From Altererythrobacter sp. (GTDB lineage: Bacteria > Pseudomonadota > Alphaproteobacteria > Sphingomonadales > Sphingomonadaceae): 64,000 bases of DNA. Positions 1 through 8,274 of this stretch are shown piece by piece (the first letter of the stretch is position 1; each line of letters begins with the position of its first letter). The DNA is taken from NCBI GenBank assembly GCA_016793865.1, contig JAEULJ010000001.1, forward strand, positions 248,001 to 312,000. The letters are read 5' to 3'. The notes under the pieces are model-generated. The model saw only the letters and a list, made by a program, of their open reading frames with translations. It was not told where the DNA came from and did no database searches. The position numbers were made by a program, and so were the translations under genes.

Positions 1-275
1 CTCAGCACCAGCCAGGTGACCAGGACACGCATTTCCGAGAACTGTCGTGGCCGGGTGAAGGTCCAGACGAGAGCCGCCACGATTCCCGCCCCCCAGGCCA
101 GCGCGCCGAAGCGCGGAACGAACTGAACCACCATATTCGCCGCGACCCAGACCAGGCCCCAGGCGATGAGCGTCGATCCGGCGGCGGCATAGCCTCGCAG
201 CTCGAATGCGCGCCGTCGCCCGGCCTCGATCTCGCCCAGTGCCCGTTCGGCCTCACCCGGTAGCATCGTCCACAT
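1..275 (-). CDS. Partial small membrane protein (C-terminus outside window)
   Basis: An open leftward frame runs off the left edge with no stop. From the ATG at 275 it reads MWTMLPGEAERALGEIEAG and continues through a short charged N-terminus into two hydrophobic stretches (about residues 31-50 and 58-75), then a third that begins at the window edge. This is a multi-spanning inner-membrane protein of unknown function. Alternative in-frame ATGs lie at 287 and 266. The 275 start follows a GGCGGGA stretch, but the choice is uncertain. An inverted repeat at 307-325 sits just upstream and may be its operator. I do not recognise the family. Confidence 0.6.
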   Translation of the reverse strand, partial: MWTMLPGEAERALGEIEAGRRRAFELRGYAAAGSTLIAWGLVWVAANMVVQFVPRFGALAWGAGIVAALVWTFTRPRQFSEMRVLVTWLVL

Positions 276-306
276 TCCCGCCTGCATTCCTCTGCAAGAC
301 AGAGCC

Positions 307-325
307 TACTCTGGTTTGCAGAGTA
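307..325. promoter_or_regulatory. Inverted repeat, candidate operator
   Basis: TACTCTG (307-313) and CAGAGTA (319-325) form a perfect 7-bp dyad with a 5-bp spacer, about 32 bp upstream of the leftward membrane-protein start. A second, overlapping-style dyad CTCTG-N5-CAGAG lies beside it at about 290-304. The size and symmetry suit a dimeric helix-turn-helix repressor. No regulator gene is visible next to it inside the window. Confidence 0.4.
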
Positions 326-364
326 ATGCAAGTTGTCAGGGGAGGCCCGCTGGATCGCGGGCGC

Positions 365-420
365 GGCGTGCCCGAACCGGCGTGCCCGATCCGGCGTGCC
401 CGAACCGGCGTGGCCCTCGC
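365..420. repeat. 14-bp tandem repeat upstream of aroQ
   Basis: Three consecutive units of GGCGTGCCCGAACC occupy 365-406 (the middle one has T for A at one place). A degenerate fourth unit follows at 407-420. The array lies in the non-coding space before aroQ. It has no recognised function and may be a length-variable microsatellite. Confidence 0.75.
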
Positions 421-477
421 CGCCATGCCGCGCCGGAACCGCTTCCGCGTGCGGCCGTGCGCCGCTAAGCCAGCCCC

Positions 478-912
478 ATGACCGCCACCGTCTTCATCCT
501 CAACGGGCCCAACCTCAACCTGCTCGGCACGCGCGAGCCGGCGATCTACGGCACGGCCACGCTCGCCGATATCGAGGCAAGGGCGCGGGCAAGAGCTGCC
601 GAGCTCGGCCTCGCCATCGAGTTCCGCCAGACCAATCACGAAGGCGTGCTGGTCGACTGGCTGCACGAGGCGCGCGCCGCGGGGGCGAAGGCGGTGCTGC
701 TCAACGCCGCGGCCTATACCCACACGTCAGTCGCCCTGCTCGACGCGATCCTGGCGATCGGCGTGCCGGTGATCGAGGTGCATCTGTCCGACCCCGCCAC
801 CCGGGAGCCGTTCCGCCACCTTTCCTATGTCGGCATGGGCGCCGTGGCGGAGGTCAAGGGGCTCGGTCCCGACAGCTATATCGTTGCGCTGGAGCAGGCC
901 GCCACGCTGTAG
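478..912 (+). CDS. aroQ: Type II 3-dehydroquinate dehydratase
   Basis: Catalyses 3-dehydroquinate to 3-dehydroshikimate, step three of the cytosolic shikimate pathway. The 144-residue length is normal for the dodecameric type II enzyme. The N-terminus holds the signature [16 protein letters not shown] (residues 6-21), with Arg19 and Tyr24 matching the active-site arginine and general-base tyrosine of the family. A later stretch, VIEVHLSDP, carries the catalytic histidine. It is followed after 86 bp by accB and accC on the same strand, the common alphaproteobacterial order aroQ-accB-accC, so co-transcription is likely. Confidence 0.96.
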   Translation: MTATVFILNGPNLNLLGTREPAIYGTATLADIEARARARAAELGLAIEFRQTNHEGVLVDWLHEARAAGAKAVLLNAAAYTHTSVALLDAILAIGVPVIEVHLSDPATREPFRHLSYVGMGAVAEVKGLGPDSYIVALEQAATL

Positions 913-998
913 TCCACGTCCCCGGTTTCGGGAACCCGGGCCTTGCCTCGCGGGTTGCTGGCGCGCATAGGCGCGCGAGCTACAACACAAGGGCAATC

Positions 999-1496
999 AT
1001 GGCTGATACCGCCAAACCCGCCGGCAGGCGCGGAATCGAGGTCGACACCGCGCTGGTGCGCGAACTGGCCGAACTGCTGGCCGAAACCGGCCTCTCCGAG
1101 ATCGAGGTTGAAGACGGCGAGCGCAAGATCCGCGTGGCACGCGGCGGCGTGTCGACGGGCGCCTTCGTCGCCGCACCGGCGCCGGTCTCCCATGCTCCCA
1201 TGACGCAGGACCCGGCGCAGCCCGCGCCCGCGACCGAGGCGCCGGCTTCGGGCGTGGACACCGCTGGCGCGCTCACCTCGCCGATGGTCGGCACCGTCTA
1301 TCTGGCAGCGGAGCCCGGCACGCCCAATTTCGTCGACGTGGGCGACACGGTGAAGGAAGGCCAGACGCTCGTCATCATCGAGGCGATGAAGGTCATGAAC
1401 CCGATCGCCGCCGACAAGGCCGGCACGGTCAAGGCGGTGCTGGTGGAAAATGCCCAGCCGGTCGAATTCGGCCAGCCGCTCGTCGTGATCGGCTGA
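999..1496 (+). CDS. accB: Biotin carboxyl carrier protein of acetyl-CoA carboxylase
   Basis: Carries the biotin that shuttles CO2 between the AccC and AccAD active sites in the first step of fatty-acid synthesis. The 165-residue protein has an N-terminal helical region, a flexible Ala/Pro-rich linker (about residues 55-88) and a C-terminal biotinyl domain. The biotinylation motif EAMKVMNP places the modified lysine at residue 131. The ATG at 999 gives the usual AccB N-terminus; the same frame is open further upstream but that part overlaps aroQ and looks non-coding. accC begins 7 bp after the stop. Confidence 0.96.
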   Translation: MADTAKPAGRRGIEVDTALVRELAELLAETGLSEIEVEDGERKIRVARGGVSTGAFVAAPAPVSHAPMTQDPAQPAPATEAPASGVDTAGALTSPMVGTVYLAAEPGTPNFVDVGDTVKEGQTLVIIEAMKVMNPIAADKAGTVKAVLVENAQPVEFGQPLVVIG

Positions 1497-1503
1497 CCCC
1501 ACG

Positions 1504-2853
1504 ATGGCTATCACCCGCATCCTGATCGCCAACCGCGGCGAGATCGCGCTGCGCATCCACCGCGCCGCCCACGAGATGGGTATCGAGACGGTGGCGGTCC
1601 ATTCCACCGCCGATGCCGACGCGATGCATGTGCGCCTGGCCGATCACGCCGTCTGCATCGGCCCGCCGGCCGCGGGCGAGAGCTATCTCAATGTCGCCAA
1701 CATCATCTCGGCCGCCGAGATCAGCCATGCCGACGCGATCCACCCCGGCTATGGCTTCCTGAGCGAGAACGCCCGCTTCGCCGAGATCGTGGAAGCGCAT
1801 GACATCGCCTGGATCGGCCCCAAGCCGGAACATATCCGCACGATGGGCGACAAGGTGGAGGCCAAGCGGACCGCCGGCGCGCTGGGGCTGCCGCTGGTGC
1901 CCGGCAGCGACGGCGCGGTGAGCGATCCCCAGGAGGGGCGCAGGATCGCGGCGGAGATCGGCTATCCGGTCATCATCAAGGCCGCATCGGGCGGCGGCGG
2001 CCGGGGCATGAAGGTGTGCGAGAGCGAGGACCAGCTCGAGACGCTGATGCGCCAGGCGGGCAGCGAGGCCAAGGCCGCCTTCGGTGACGACACCGTCTAT
2101 ATCGAGAAATACCTCGGCAATCCGCGCCATATCGAATTCCAGGTGTTCGGCGACGGGCGCGGCAACGCCATCCACCTGGGCGAGCGCGACTGCTCGCTCC
2201 AGCGCCGCCACCAGAAGGTGCTGGAGGAAGCGCCCTCCCCCGTCCTCAGCGCCGAGGAGCGCGATCGGATGGGGGGCATCTGCGCGAAGGCGATGGGTGA
2301 CATGGGCTATCGCGGTGCGGGAACGATCGAGTTCCTGTGGGAGAACGGCGAGTTCTACTTCATCGAGATGAACACCCGGCTGCAGGTGGAACATCCCGTC
2401 ACCGAGATGATTACCGGCGTCGATCTGGTGCGCGAGCAGATCCGCATCGCCGAGGGCAAGGATCTGTCCTGCAAGCAGGAGGATATCACCTTCCGCGGCC
2501 ACGCCATCGAATGCCGTATCAACGCCGAGGACCCCTGGACCTTCGCCCCCAGCCCCGGCACCGTGACCTATTACCACGCCGCCGGCGGGATGCATGTGCG
2601 CGTGGATAGCGGGCTCTACGCCGGATACCGCGTGCCGCCCTATTACGACAGCATGATCGCCAAGGTCATCGTCTATGGCCGCAACCGCGAACGCTGCATC
2701 ATGCGGCTGCGCCGCGCGCTGGAGGAGATGGTGGTCGAGGGGGTGAAGACCAATATCCCGCTGCACGAGGCGCTGATCCGCGAGGACGACGTGCTTGCCG
2801 GCAACTACACTATCAAATGGCTGGAGGAGTGGCTGGCCCGGCGCGGCGAATGA
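1504..2853 (+). CDS. accC: Biotin carboxylase subunit of acetyl-CoA carboxylase
   Basis: ATP-dependent carboxylation of AccB-bound biotin. At 449 residues it is full length. The N-terminal preATP-grasp segment begins [16 protein letters not shown]. The glycine-rich ATP loop [10 protein letters not shown] lies near residue 165, and the [13 protein letters not shown] motif near residue 290 contains the catalytic Asn, Arg and Glu residues. It lies 7 bp after accB, and its TGA overlaps the greB start (ATGA), so translation of the three genes is probably coupled. Confidence 0.97.
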   Translation: MAITRILIANRGEIALRIHRAAHEMGIETVAVHSTADADAMHVRLADHAVCIGPPAAGESYLNVANIISAAEISHADAIHPGYGFLSENARFAEIVEAHDIAWIGPKPEHIRTMGDKVEAKRTAGALGLPLVPGSDGAVSDPQEGRRIAAEIGYPVIIKAASGGGGRGMKVCESEDQLETLMRQAGSEAKAAFGDDTVYIEKYLGNPRHIEFQVFGDGRGNAIHLGERDCSLQRRHQKVLEEAPSPVLSAEERDRMGGICAKAMGDMGYRGAGTIEFLWENGEFYFIEMNTRLQVEHPVTEMITGVDLVREQIRIAEGKDLSCKQEDITFRGHAIECRINAEDPWTFAPSPGTVTYYHAAGGMHVRVDSGLYAGYRVPPYYDSMIAKVIVYGRNRERCIMRLRRALEEMVVEGVKTNIPLHEALIREDDVLAGNYTIKWLEEWLARRGE

Positions 2854-3335
2854 GTGTGCCGCCATCCAACCCGATCACGCCTGCCGGCTATGCCGCGCTC
2901 AGGGCGCGCTATGACCATCTGCTGGGCACAGAGCGGCCTCGCATCGTCGAGATCGTGAGCTGGGCGGCGGGCAATGGCGATCGCAGCGAGAACGGCGACT
3001 ATCTCTATGGCCGCAAGCGGATGCGCGAGATCGACCGCGAGCTGGCGCATCTGGCGCGCCGTATGAAGGCCGCGCGCGTGCTCGATCCCGCGGACCAGCC
3101 CGACCGGAGCCGCGTGTTCTTCGGCGCCACCGTCACCATCGCCGACGAGGAAGACGCGCGCCGCTCGCTCACCATCGTGGGCGACGACGAGCAGGATGCC
3201 GGCGCCGAGCGTATCGGCTGGTCCAGCCCGCTGGCGCGCGCTCTGCGCGGGGCCGCGGTAGGGGACCTGCGAACGGTGCGGCTGCCCAGCGGGGAACGCG
3301 AATGGGAAGTGCTGACGGTTTCCTACCCCGGCTGA
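2850..3335 (+). CDS. greB: GreA/GreB-family transcription elongation factor
   Basis: Rescues backtracked RNA polymerase by stimulating transcript cleavage through the secondary channel. The 161-residue protein has the N-terminal coiled-coil domain, including the [20 protein letters not shown] stretch with the acidic D/E tip typical of Gre factors, followed by an FKBP-like C-terminal domain. The R-E-I-D register resembles GreB more than GreA. The ATG at 2850 overlaps the accC stop. A hairpin at 3346-3381 follows the stop. Confidence 0.88.
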   Translation: MSVPPSNPITPAGYAALRARYDHLLGTERPRIVEIVSWAAGNGDRSENGDYLYGRKRMREIDRELAHLARRMKAARVLDPADQPDRSRVFFGATVTIADEEDARRSLTIVGDDEQDAGAERIGWSSPLARALRGAAVGDLRTVRLPSGEREWEVLTVSYPG

Positions 3336-3345
3336 CCGGACATGG

Positions 3346-3381
3346 AAAAGGGGCGGAGCCGCAGCCCCGCCCCTCCCCTTT
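3346..3381. terminator. Bidirectional hairpin terminator between greB and the outer-membrane protein
   Basis: GGGGCGG (3350-3356) pairs with CCGCCCC (3367-3373) around a 10-nt loop. It is flanked by AAAA on the left and CTTT on the right, so it can serve both converging genes. Confidence 0.65.
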
Positions 3382-3395
3382 CGCGATCGCTCGGA

Positions 3396-4061
3396 TCAGA
3401 AGCGCACACCGACGCTCGCGACCACCTGGTGGCGGTCGGTGTCGATGTCGAAGCGGCTCGAATCCGGGGTCGTGCCGTTGAAGTCGAGCTCGCCGCGCGA
3501 ATAGTTCGAGTAGCGATACTCCAGCCCGGCATACATGTTGTTCGACAGCGCATATTCCGCGCCTACGCCCGCGCGCCAGCCGTCCAGGTCGAGGCGCTGG
3601 GTGGTGCTGACGGTGCCGTTGGTGCCGTCGATACCGAAGCGCTGGTTGGTGTAACCGCCCTTGGCATAGAGCATCAGGTCGGGCGAGGTGACCACCCCGA
3701 TGCGGCCACCGACATAGATGTCCCGCTGCGCCTCGACACGGCCGAGGTTGAAGACATTGGGCTGGCTGTTGTTGTTGTCCCACGCCGCGGTGCTGTCACC
3801 GAAGGAAGCCTCGGCACCGATACGGAGCTTTTCGCCCACCGCGGCGTCATAGCCGAGCACGGCGGCATAGTTCACGCCGTCGATGTTCTGCTTGAGGTCG
3901 CGGGTGTTGTCGACGTCCTCGGTGCTGCCGGAACGCAGCATGTCGTAGCCCGCCTCGGCACCGATGCGGAGCCCGCTGAACGGGGCCTTGTCCTGCGCGA
4001 CCGCCGGGGTGGCGAGGGCCGCGATCGAGGCGGCGGCGAGAATTGCGACACTGATTTTCAT
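3396..4061 (-). CDS. Outer-membrane beta-barrel protein
   Basis: The 221-residue product begins MKISVAILAAASIAALA and has a signal peptide ending at AVA-QD (about residues 22-24). The rest has alternating aromatic and polar strands and ends in F preceded by VGVR, a BAM-type C-terminal signature. It resembles the OmpA/OmpW-like eight-stranded porin-fold barrels (opacity protein class); strands such as GLEYRYSNYSRGELDF are typical. The ATG at 4061 is preceded by GGAG at a good distance; an earlier in-frame ATG at 4079 lacks one. Function is unknown, and structural or adhesin-like roles are common in the class. Confidence 0.85.
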   Translation of the reverse strand: MKISVAILAAASIAALATPAVAQDKAPFSGLRIGAEAGYDMLRSGSTEDVDNTRDLKQNIDGVNYAAVLGYDAAVGEKLRIGAEASFGDSTAAWDNNNSQPNVFNLGRVEAQRDIYVGGRIGVVTSPDLMLYAKGGYTNQRFGIDGTNGTVSTTQRLDLDGWRAGVGAEYALSNNMYAGLEYRYSNYSRGELDFNGTTPDSSRFDIDTDRHQVVASVGVRF

Positions 4062-4186
4062 TGGGGTTACTCCATTCACTCAATTCCCCCGCACAACTGG
4101 CGGGTGGACTGTGGAAATGAGCGGGAGCGGCGAGAGTTTCATTAACCTGACACAACAAGATACTGTTGCTCAAATGTAACAAAATT

Positions 4187-4210
4187 GCGCCTGATCGACC
4201 CTCCAGGCGC
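4187..4210. other. Stem-loop in the rlmN leader, divergent intergenic region
   Basis: GCGCCTG (4187-4193) pairs with CAGGCGC (4204-4210) around a 10-nt loop, about 75 bp before rlmN. The left half of this intergenic region (about 4130-4185) is markedly AT-rich, including ttgttacatttgagcaac on the leftward strand. It is the likely place for the porin promoter, but I cannot assign clear -35 and -10 boxes. Confidence 0.35.
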
Positions 4211-4285
4211 GACGAACCGAGCAATTCGGCGGCAGCGCGCGAGACTGGCGGGAGCGTGCGTTCGGCCCTATATCCCCTGCCTCCC

Positions 4286-5545
4286 ATGTCCGACACCGCT
4301 CTCATGCCCATTCCCGGCCTGGCCGACCCGCTGCCAGTGCCGCGCCCCGCTGCGACGGAGGGGGTGACGCCGCGCGCCGATGGCCGCACCGACCTGCTCG
4401 GCCTGCCACGCGAACGCATCCGCGCGCTGTTCGCCGAGGCCGGTCTGGACCCGCGGCAGGCCAAGCTGCGCGCAAAGCAGGTCTATCACTGGATCTACCA
4501 TCGCGGCGTCACCGGTTTCGAGGCGATGACCGACATCGCCAAGCCGATGCGGCCGTGGCTGGCCGAGCGCTTCGCGATCGGCCGCCCCGATGTGGTCGAG
4601 GCCCAGCATTCGGTGGACGGGACGCGCAAATGGCTGCTCCGCACCGCCGACGGCCATGATTTCGAGATGGTGTTCATCCCCGATGCGGATCGCGGCACGC
4701 TGTGCGTTTCCAGCCAGGTCGGCTGCACGCTCAACTGCACCTTCTGCCACACCGGCACCATGAAGCTGGTCCGCAATCTGACCGCGGGCGAGATCGTGGG
4801 CCAGGTCATGCTGGCCCGCGATGCGCTGGGCGAATGGCCCAAGGGGGCGATGGATGTGGGCGACGGTTCCGATGAGGAGGGCGCCGACGAAACCGAATAT
4901 CGCGCCGATGGCCGCCTGCTCACCAATATCGTGATGATGGGCATGGGCGAGCCGCTCTACAATTTCGACAATGTGAAGGGCGCGCTCGCCATCGTGATGG
5001 ACGGCGATGGCCTCGCTCTGTCGAAACGGCGCATTACCCTGTCCACCAGCGGCGTGGTGCCGATGATGGCGCGCTGCGGCGAGGAGATCGGCGTCAACCT
5101 GGCGGTGAGCCTGCACGCCACCAACAAGGAAATCCGCGACGAGATCGTCCCCCTCAACCGGAAATACGGGATCGAGGAGCTGCTGGAGGCCTGCGCCGCC
5201 TATCCGGGTGCCAGCAACGCCCGGCGCATCACCTTCGAGTATGTGATGCTGAAGGACAAGAACGACAGCGACGAACACGCGCGCGAGCTGGTCGCCCTGA
5301 TCCGCCGCTACAAGCTGCCCGCGAAGGTCAATCTGATCCCCTTCAATCCCTGGCCGGGCGCAGGTTACGACACATCCACGCCCGAGCGCGTGAGGCGATT
5401 CTCGGAGATCGTGTTCGAGGCCGGGATCAGCGCGCCGGTGCGCACGCCGCGCGGCCGCGACATCGACGCCGCCTGCGGCCAGCTGAAGACCGCGGCCGAG
5501 AAGAAAAGCCGCGCCGAGCGCGATCGCGAGGCGGCGGGTGCCTGA
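4286..5545 (+). CDS. rlmN: Dual-specificity 23S rRNA (A2503)/tRNA (A37) C2-methyltransferase
   Basis: Radical-SAM enzyme that methylates C2 of A2503 in 23S rRNA and A37 in some tRNAs. The [4Fe-4S] cluster motif CTLNCTFC has cysteines at residues 147, 151 and 154. The C-terminal methyl-carrier cysteine is C397 in DIDAACGQL. The [13 protein letters not shown] motif and the LSTSGVVP strand are also present. From the ATG at 4286 the protein has 419 residues, slightly longer than usual because of an unconserved N-terminal leader of about 35 residues, so initiation could also be at MPIPG six codons later. Confidence 0.95.
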   Translation: MSDTALMPIPGLADPLPVPRPAATEGVTPRADGRTDLLGLPRERIRALFAEAGLDPRQAKLRAKQVYHWIYHRGVTGFEAMTDIAKPMRPWLAERFAIGRPDVVEAQHSVDGTRKWLLRTADGHDFEMVFIPDADRGTLCVSSQVGCTLNCTFCHTGTMKLVRNLTAGEIVGQVMLARDALGEWPKGAMDVGDGSDEEGADETEYRADGRLLTNIVMMGMGEPLYNFDNVKGALAIVMDGDGLALSKRRITLSTSGVVPMMARCGEEIGVNLAVSLHATNKEIRDEIVPLNRKYGIEELLEACAAYPGASNARRITFEYVMLKDKNDSDEHARELVALIRRYKLPAKVNLIPFNPWPGAGYDTSTPERVRRFSEIVFEAGISAPVRTPRGRDIDAACGQLKTAAEKKSRAERDREAAGA

Positions 5546-5563
5546 GGGCCTTGCCCCGCGCGC

Positions 5564-6061
5564 CTAGCGCAACACGCCCCGGCGCCGCATGGCGACCGCA
5601 TAGACCAGCAGCCCGATGGCGATGATCCAGATGGCGAGCGTCATGATCGCCGCCTGCTCCGCCCATGCGGGAGCGGGCGTCATTGCCTGGTAGAGCTGGG
5701 TTACCGCAAGACCCGCGAGAGAGAGACCGAACGACCAGACGGCCAAGCGGCTTCGCGCCAGCAGCAGGATCGACCCGATCAGCGCGCCCCAGACCCCCAG
5801 CGCCCAGAAGGCGTGCATCCACAGCGGAAAGCTGTCGATGAAAGCCGCCATCTGTTCGGGCGAGATGCCCATGCCCTTCGTCACCGCCTTGAGGTAGGCG
5901 GGGTGACGAAGCTGCGACATGGTGTAATCCAGCGCGCCGAAACAGTTCCACAGCAGCGATACCGCCCCCACCACCCACAGGTGCCACGGCGCCTTTGCGA
6001 ACGTCACGACCGCTCCCTCGGAAACGGGCTGCGCATCCTTCCCCGTCGTGTCCATGTCCAT
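5564..6061 (-). CDS. Four-helix inner-membrane protein, unknown function
   Basis: The 165-residue protein has a polar N-terminal tail and four hydrophobic segments at about residues 28-48, 80-100, 105-125 and 138-158. The first contains WNCFGALDYTMSQ, and the loop after it is LRHPAYLKAVTKGMGISPEQ. I recognise it as a type seen in alphaproteobacteria without an assigned role. It lies leftward after rlmN, whose stop is 18 bp from its own, and upstream of it lies the padR-like gene in the same direction. Confidence 0.75.
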   Translation of the reverse strand: MDMDTTGKDAQPVSEGAVVTFAKAPWHLWVVGAVSLLWNCFGALDYTMSQLRHPAYLKAVTKGMGISPEQMAAFIDSFPLWMHAFWALGVWGALIGSILLLARSRLAVWSFGLSLAGLAVTQLYQAMTPAPAWAEQAAIMTLAIWIIAIGLLVYAVAMRRRGVLR

Positions 6062-6116
6062 CCTCCCCCGCGGGCATCGAGGCCCTCGGGGGAGGATACC
6101 ATAAGCGCGCGGCGGC

Positions 6117-6857
6117 TCAAAGACGCTCGATCTTGCGGGCCATCTCGTCGATCAGGTCGACGACCTGCGCCAGCGTATCCTCGTCAAGCTTGCCGCCGCG
6201 GGCCTTCATCTTGACCACCTGCGCCAGATTGCCGAGCGCACGGAACATCTCCGGCGTGGCGAAGGCGCGCCCGCGCTCCGCATGGCGTTCCCCGTGGCCC
6301 GACAGGCGCTCCAGCAGGGCATCGGCTTCCTCGCGCCGCTCCTCCAGCTCGGCCTGGCCGGCGTCCGTGACCTCGAAGGCCTTGCGCGGCTCGTCGCCGC
6401 CGGCAACCCCGCGAATCGCGCCCTCGTCCTCCAGCAGCGCGAGCGTGGGATAGACGGTGCCTGGGCTGGGGGCATAGCTTCCGGCGGTCATCTCCTCGAT
6501 CGCCTTGATGAGCTCATAGCCGTGGCGCGGCTGGTCGCCGATCAGGCGCAGCAGCACCAGACGCAGTTCCCCCTGAGCGAACATTCGGCCCCGCCGCTGC
6601 CCGCGAGGAGCGCCTCTCGCGCGCCGGTTCCAGGCCTCGCCATCACCATTGCCGAACGGACCTTCGGGGCCGAAGGGGCCGCGCGGACCGAACGGACCAT
6701 CCGCACCGAACGGGCCCTTGGGGCCGAAAATGCCGTCCGGCCCCAGCCATCCGCCGCCGCCTCGGCTCGACCGCGAGTGGTCGCCACAGCCGTTGACCTC
6801 GATCTGCATCGGCCAGCCGAACCCGCGCCGCCAGCTCCGTCCCGATCTGTACATCAT
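6117..6857 (-). CDS. PadR-family transcriptional regulator with collagen-like N-terminal repeats
   Basis: The 246-residue protein has a normal PadR winged-helix domain from about residue 90 (ELRLVLLRLIGDQPRHGYEL, then YAPSPGTVYPTLALLEDEGA) and a C-terminal dimerisation helix. The odd part is the first 90 residues. After a Gly-rich start, about 11 Gly-X-Y triplets follow at residues 38-70, mostly GPF alternating with GPK, GAD, GPR and GPE. The coding DNA there is an obvious 18-bp-period repeat. The ATG at 6857 has AGGA six bases upstream. A palindrome at 6888-6899 is a likely self-regulatory site. The target is unknown; the membrane protein downstream is a candidate. Confidence 0.88.
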   Translation of the reverse strand: MMYRSGRSWRRGFGWPMQIEVNGCGDHSRSSRGGGGWLGPDGIFGPKGPFGADGPFGPRGPFGPEGPFGNGDGEAWNRRARGAPRGQRRGRMFAQGELRLVLLRLIGDQPRHGYELIKAIEEMTAGSYAPSPGTVYPTLALLEDEGAIRGVAGGDEPRKAFEVTDAGQAELEERREEADALLERLSGHGERHAERGRAFATPEMFRALGNLAQVVKMKARGGKLDEDTLAQVVDLIDEMARKIERL

Positions 6858-6887
6858 GATAATCCTTTGCCTTCTTAAGATGGCTCT

Positions 6888-6899
6888 AAGATATATCTT
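6888..6899. promoter_or_regulatory. 12-bp perfect palindrome, likely PadR operator
   Basis: AAGATATATCTT lies 31 bp upstream of the PadR start and 59 bp upstream of rarA, in the divergent promoter region. PadR proteins commonly repress their own genes through AT-rich palindromes of this size. The assignment rests on position and symmetry only. Confidence 0.5.
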
Positions 6900-6957
6900 G
6901 GTAAGCCCCAGGCAAGAGCCCCCTGCAATTTTTCCGACGAATGCCTATCCTGTACGG

Positions 6958-8274
6958 ATGAGCGACCTCTTCGGCGACGAACCGCCGCCAACATCCAGGG
7001 CAGACGCGCCGCGCGAGGATGCGCCGCTGGCCGACAGGCTGCGCCCCCGAACGCTGGGGGAAGTCGTGGGGCAGGACCATCTCACCGGCCCGGAGGGCGC
7101 GATCGGGCGGATGGTGGCGGCTGGCCGCCTCTCCAGCATGATCCTGTGGGGGCCGCCCGGCACCGGCAAGACCACCATCGCGCGCCTGCTGGCCGATGCC
7201 GTGGCCATGCGCTTCGTCAGCGTCAGCGCGGTCTTCAGCGGGGTGGCCGATCTCAAGAAGGCCTTCGCCGAGGCCGACCTGGCCGCCAAGGCCGGCCAGC
7301 GCACCCTGCTGTTCGTGGACGAGATCCACCGTTTCAATCGCGCCCAGCAGGATGGCTTCCTGCCGTTCGTGGAGCGCGGCACGGTGACGCTGGTGGGCGC
7401 GACCACCGAAAACCCCAGCTTCGCGCTCAACGCCGCGCTGCTGAGCCGGGCGCAGGTGCTGATCCTTCACCGGCTGGATTTCGGCGCGCTCGAACACTTG
7501 CTGGCGCGCGCCGAGGGGTTGGCGGGGCCGCTGTCGCTCACCCCGCAGGCGCGCGAGGCCCTCGTCGCCAGCGCAGACGGCGACGGCCGCTTCCTGCTCA
7601 ACCAGGCGGAGACGCTCTACAACGCCGGCCCGGCCGAACCGCTCGACCCGGCGGGCCTGGGCGCCTTCCTCCAGCGCCGCGTGGCGGTGTATGACAAGGA
7701 CCGCGAGGGGCATTACAATCTCATCTCCGCGCTTCACAAGGCGGTGCGCGGCAGCGACCCGCAGGCCGCGCTCTATTATCTCGCGCGGATGCTGACCGCG
7801 GGCGAGGAACCGCGCTTCCTGGCCCGGCGGCTGATCCGCATGGCGGTGGAGGACATCGGCCTGGCCGATCCGCAGGCGCTGGTGCAATGCATGGCCGCGA
7901 AGGACGCCTATGAGTTCCTCGGCAGCCCCGAGGGCGAGCTGGCGCTGGTGCAGGCCTGCCTCTATCTCGCCACCGCGCCCAAATCCAACGCGGGCTACAA
8001 GGCGATGGGCGCGGCGTGGAAAAGCGCCCGGGAAACGGGCAGCCTGATGCCGCCCGCCAACATCCTCAACGCCCCGACCAAGCTGATGAAGGACATCGGC
8101 TACGGCGCGGGCTACAGCTACGACCACGACGCCGACGAGGGCTTTTCGGGCGATAATTACTGGCCCGAGGAGATGGAGCCGCAGACCTATTACCAGCCGG
8201 TCGAGCGCGGCTTCGAACGCGAGATCGCCAAGCGCCTGGAGTATTGGGACAAGCTGCGCCGCGAACGGCCGTGA
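6958..8274 (+). CDS. rarA: Replication-associated recombination protein A (MgsA/RarA AAA+ ATPase)
   Basis: AAA+ clamp-loader-like ATPase acting at stalled replication forks. The Walker A motif GPPGTGKTT has its lysine at residue 71, and Walker B is LLFVDEIHRF with Asp121-Glu122. The sensor-1 motif TTENPSFALN and the C-terminal MgsA helical tetramerisation domain follow. From the ATG at 6958 it has 438 residues, the normal size. The reading frame stays open far upstream, but that part is antisense to padR. The next gene starts with GTG inside the rarA stop. Confidence 0.95.
   Translation: MSDLFGDEPPPTSRADAPREDAPLADRLRPRTLGEVVGQDHLTGPEGAIGRMVAAGRLSSMILWGPPGTGKTTIARLLADAVAMRFVSVSAVFSGVADLKKAFAEADLAAKAGQRTLLFVDEIHRFNRAQQDGFLPFVERGTVTLVGATTENPSFALNAALLSRAQVLILHRLDFGALEHLLARAEGLAGPLSLTPQAREALVASADGDGRFLLNQAETLYNAGPAEPLDPAGLGAFLQRRVAVYDKDREGHYNLISALHKAVRGSDPQAALYYLARMLTAGEEPRFLARRLIRMAVEDIGLADPQALVQCMAAKDAYEFLGSPEGELALVQACLYLATAPKSNAGYKAMGAAWKSARETGSLMPPANILNAPTKLMKDIGYGAGYSYDHDADEGFSGDNYWPEEMEPQTYYQPVERGFEREIAKRLEYWDKLRRERP

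Noticed and set aside
1429..2865. Long open frame antisense to accC
   Set aside because: It mirrors the accC codon pattern in a GC-rich genome and has no recognisable motif. Many such antisense frames exist in the window, for example opposite rlmN, cysI, ftsZ and the S9 peptidase, and all were left out.
6649..6957. N-terminal extension of rarA encoding a Gly-Pro-rich stretch
   Set aside because: This is the antisense of the padR repeat. The RarA family N-terminus and the promoter region place the start at 6958.
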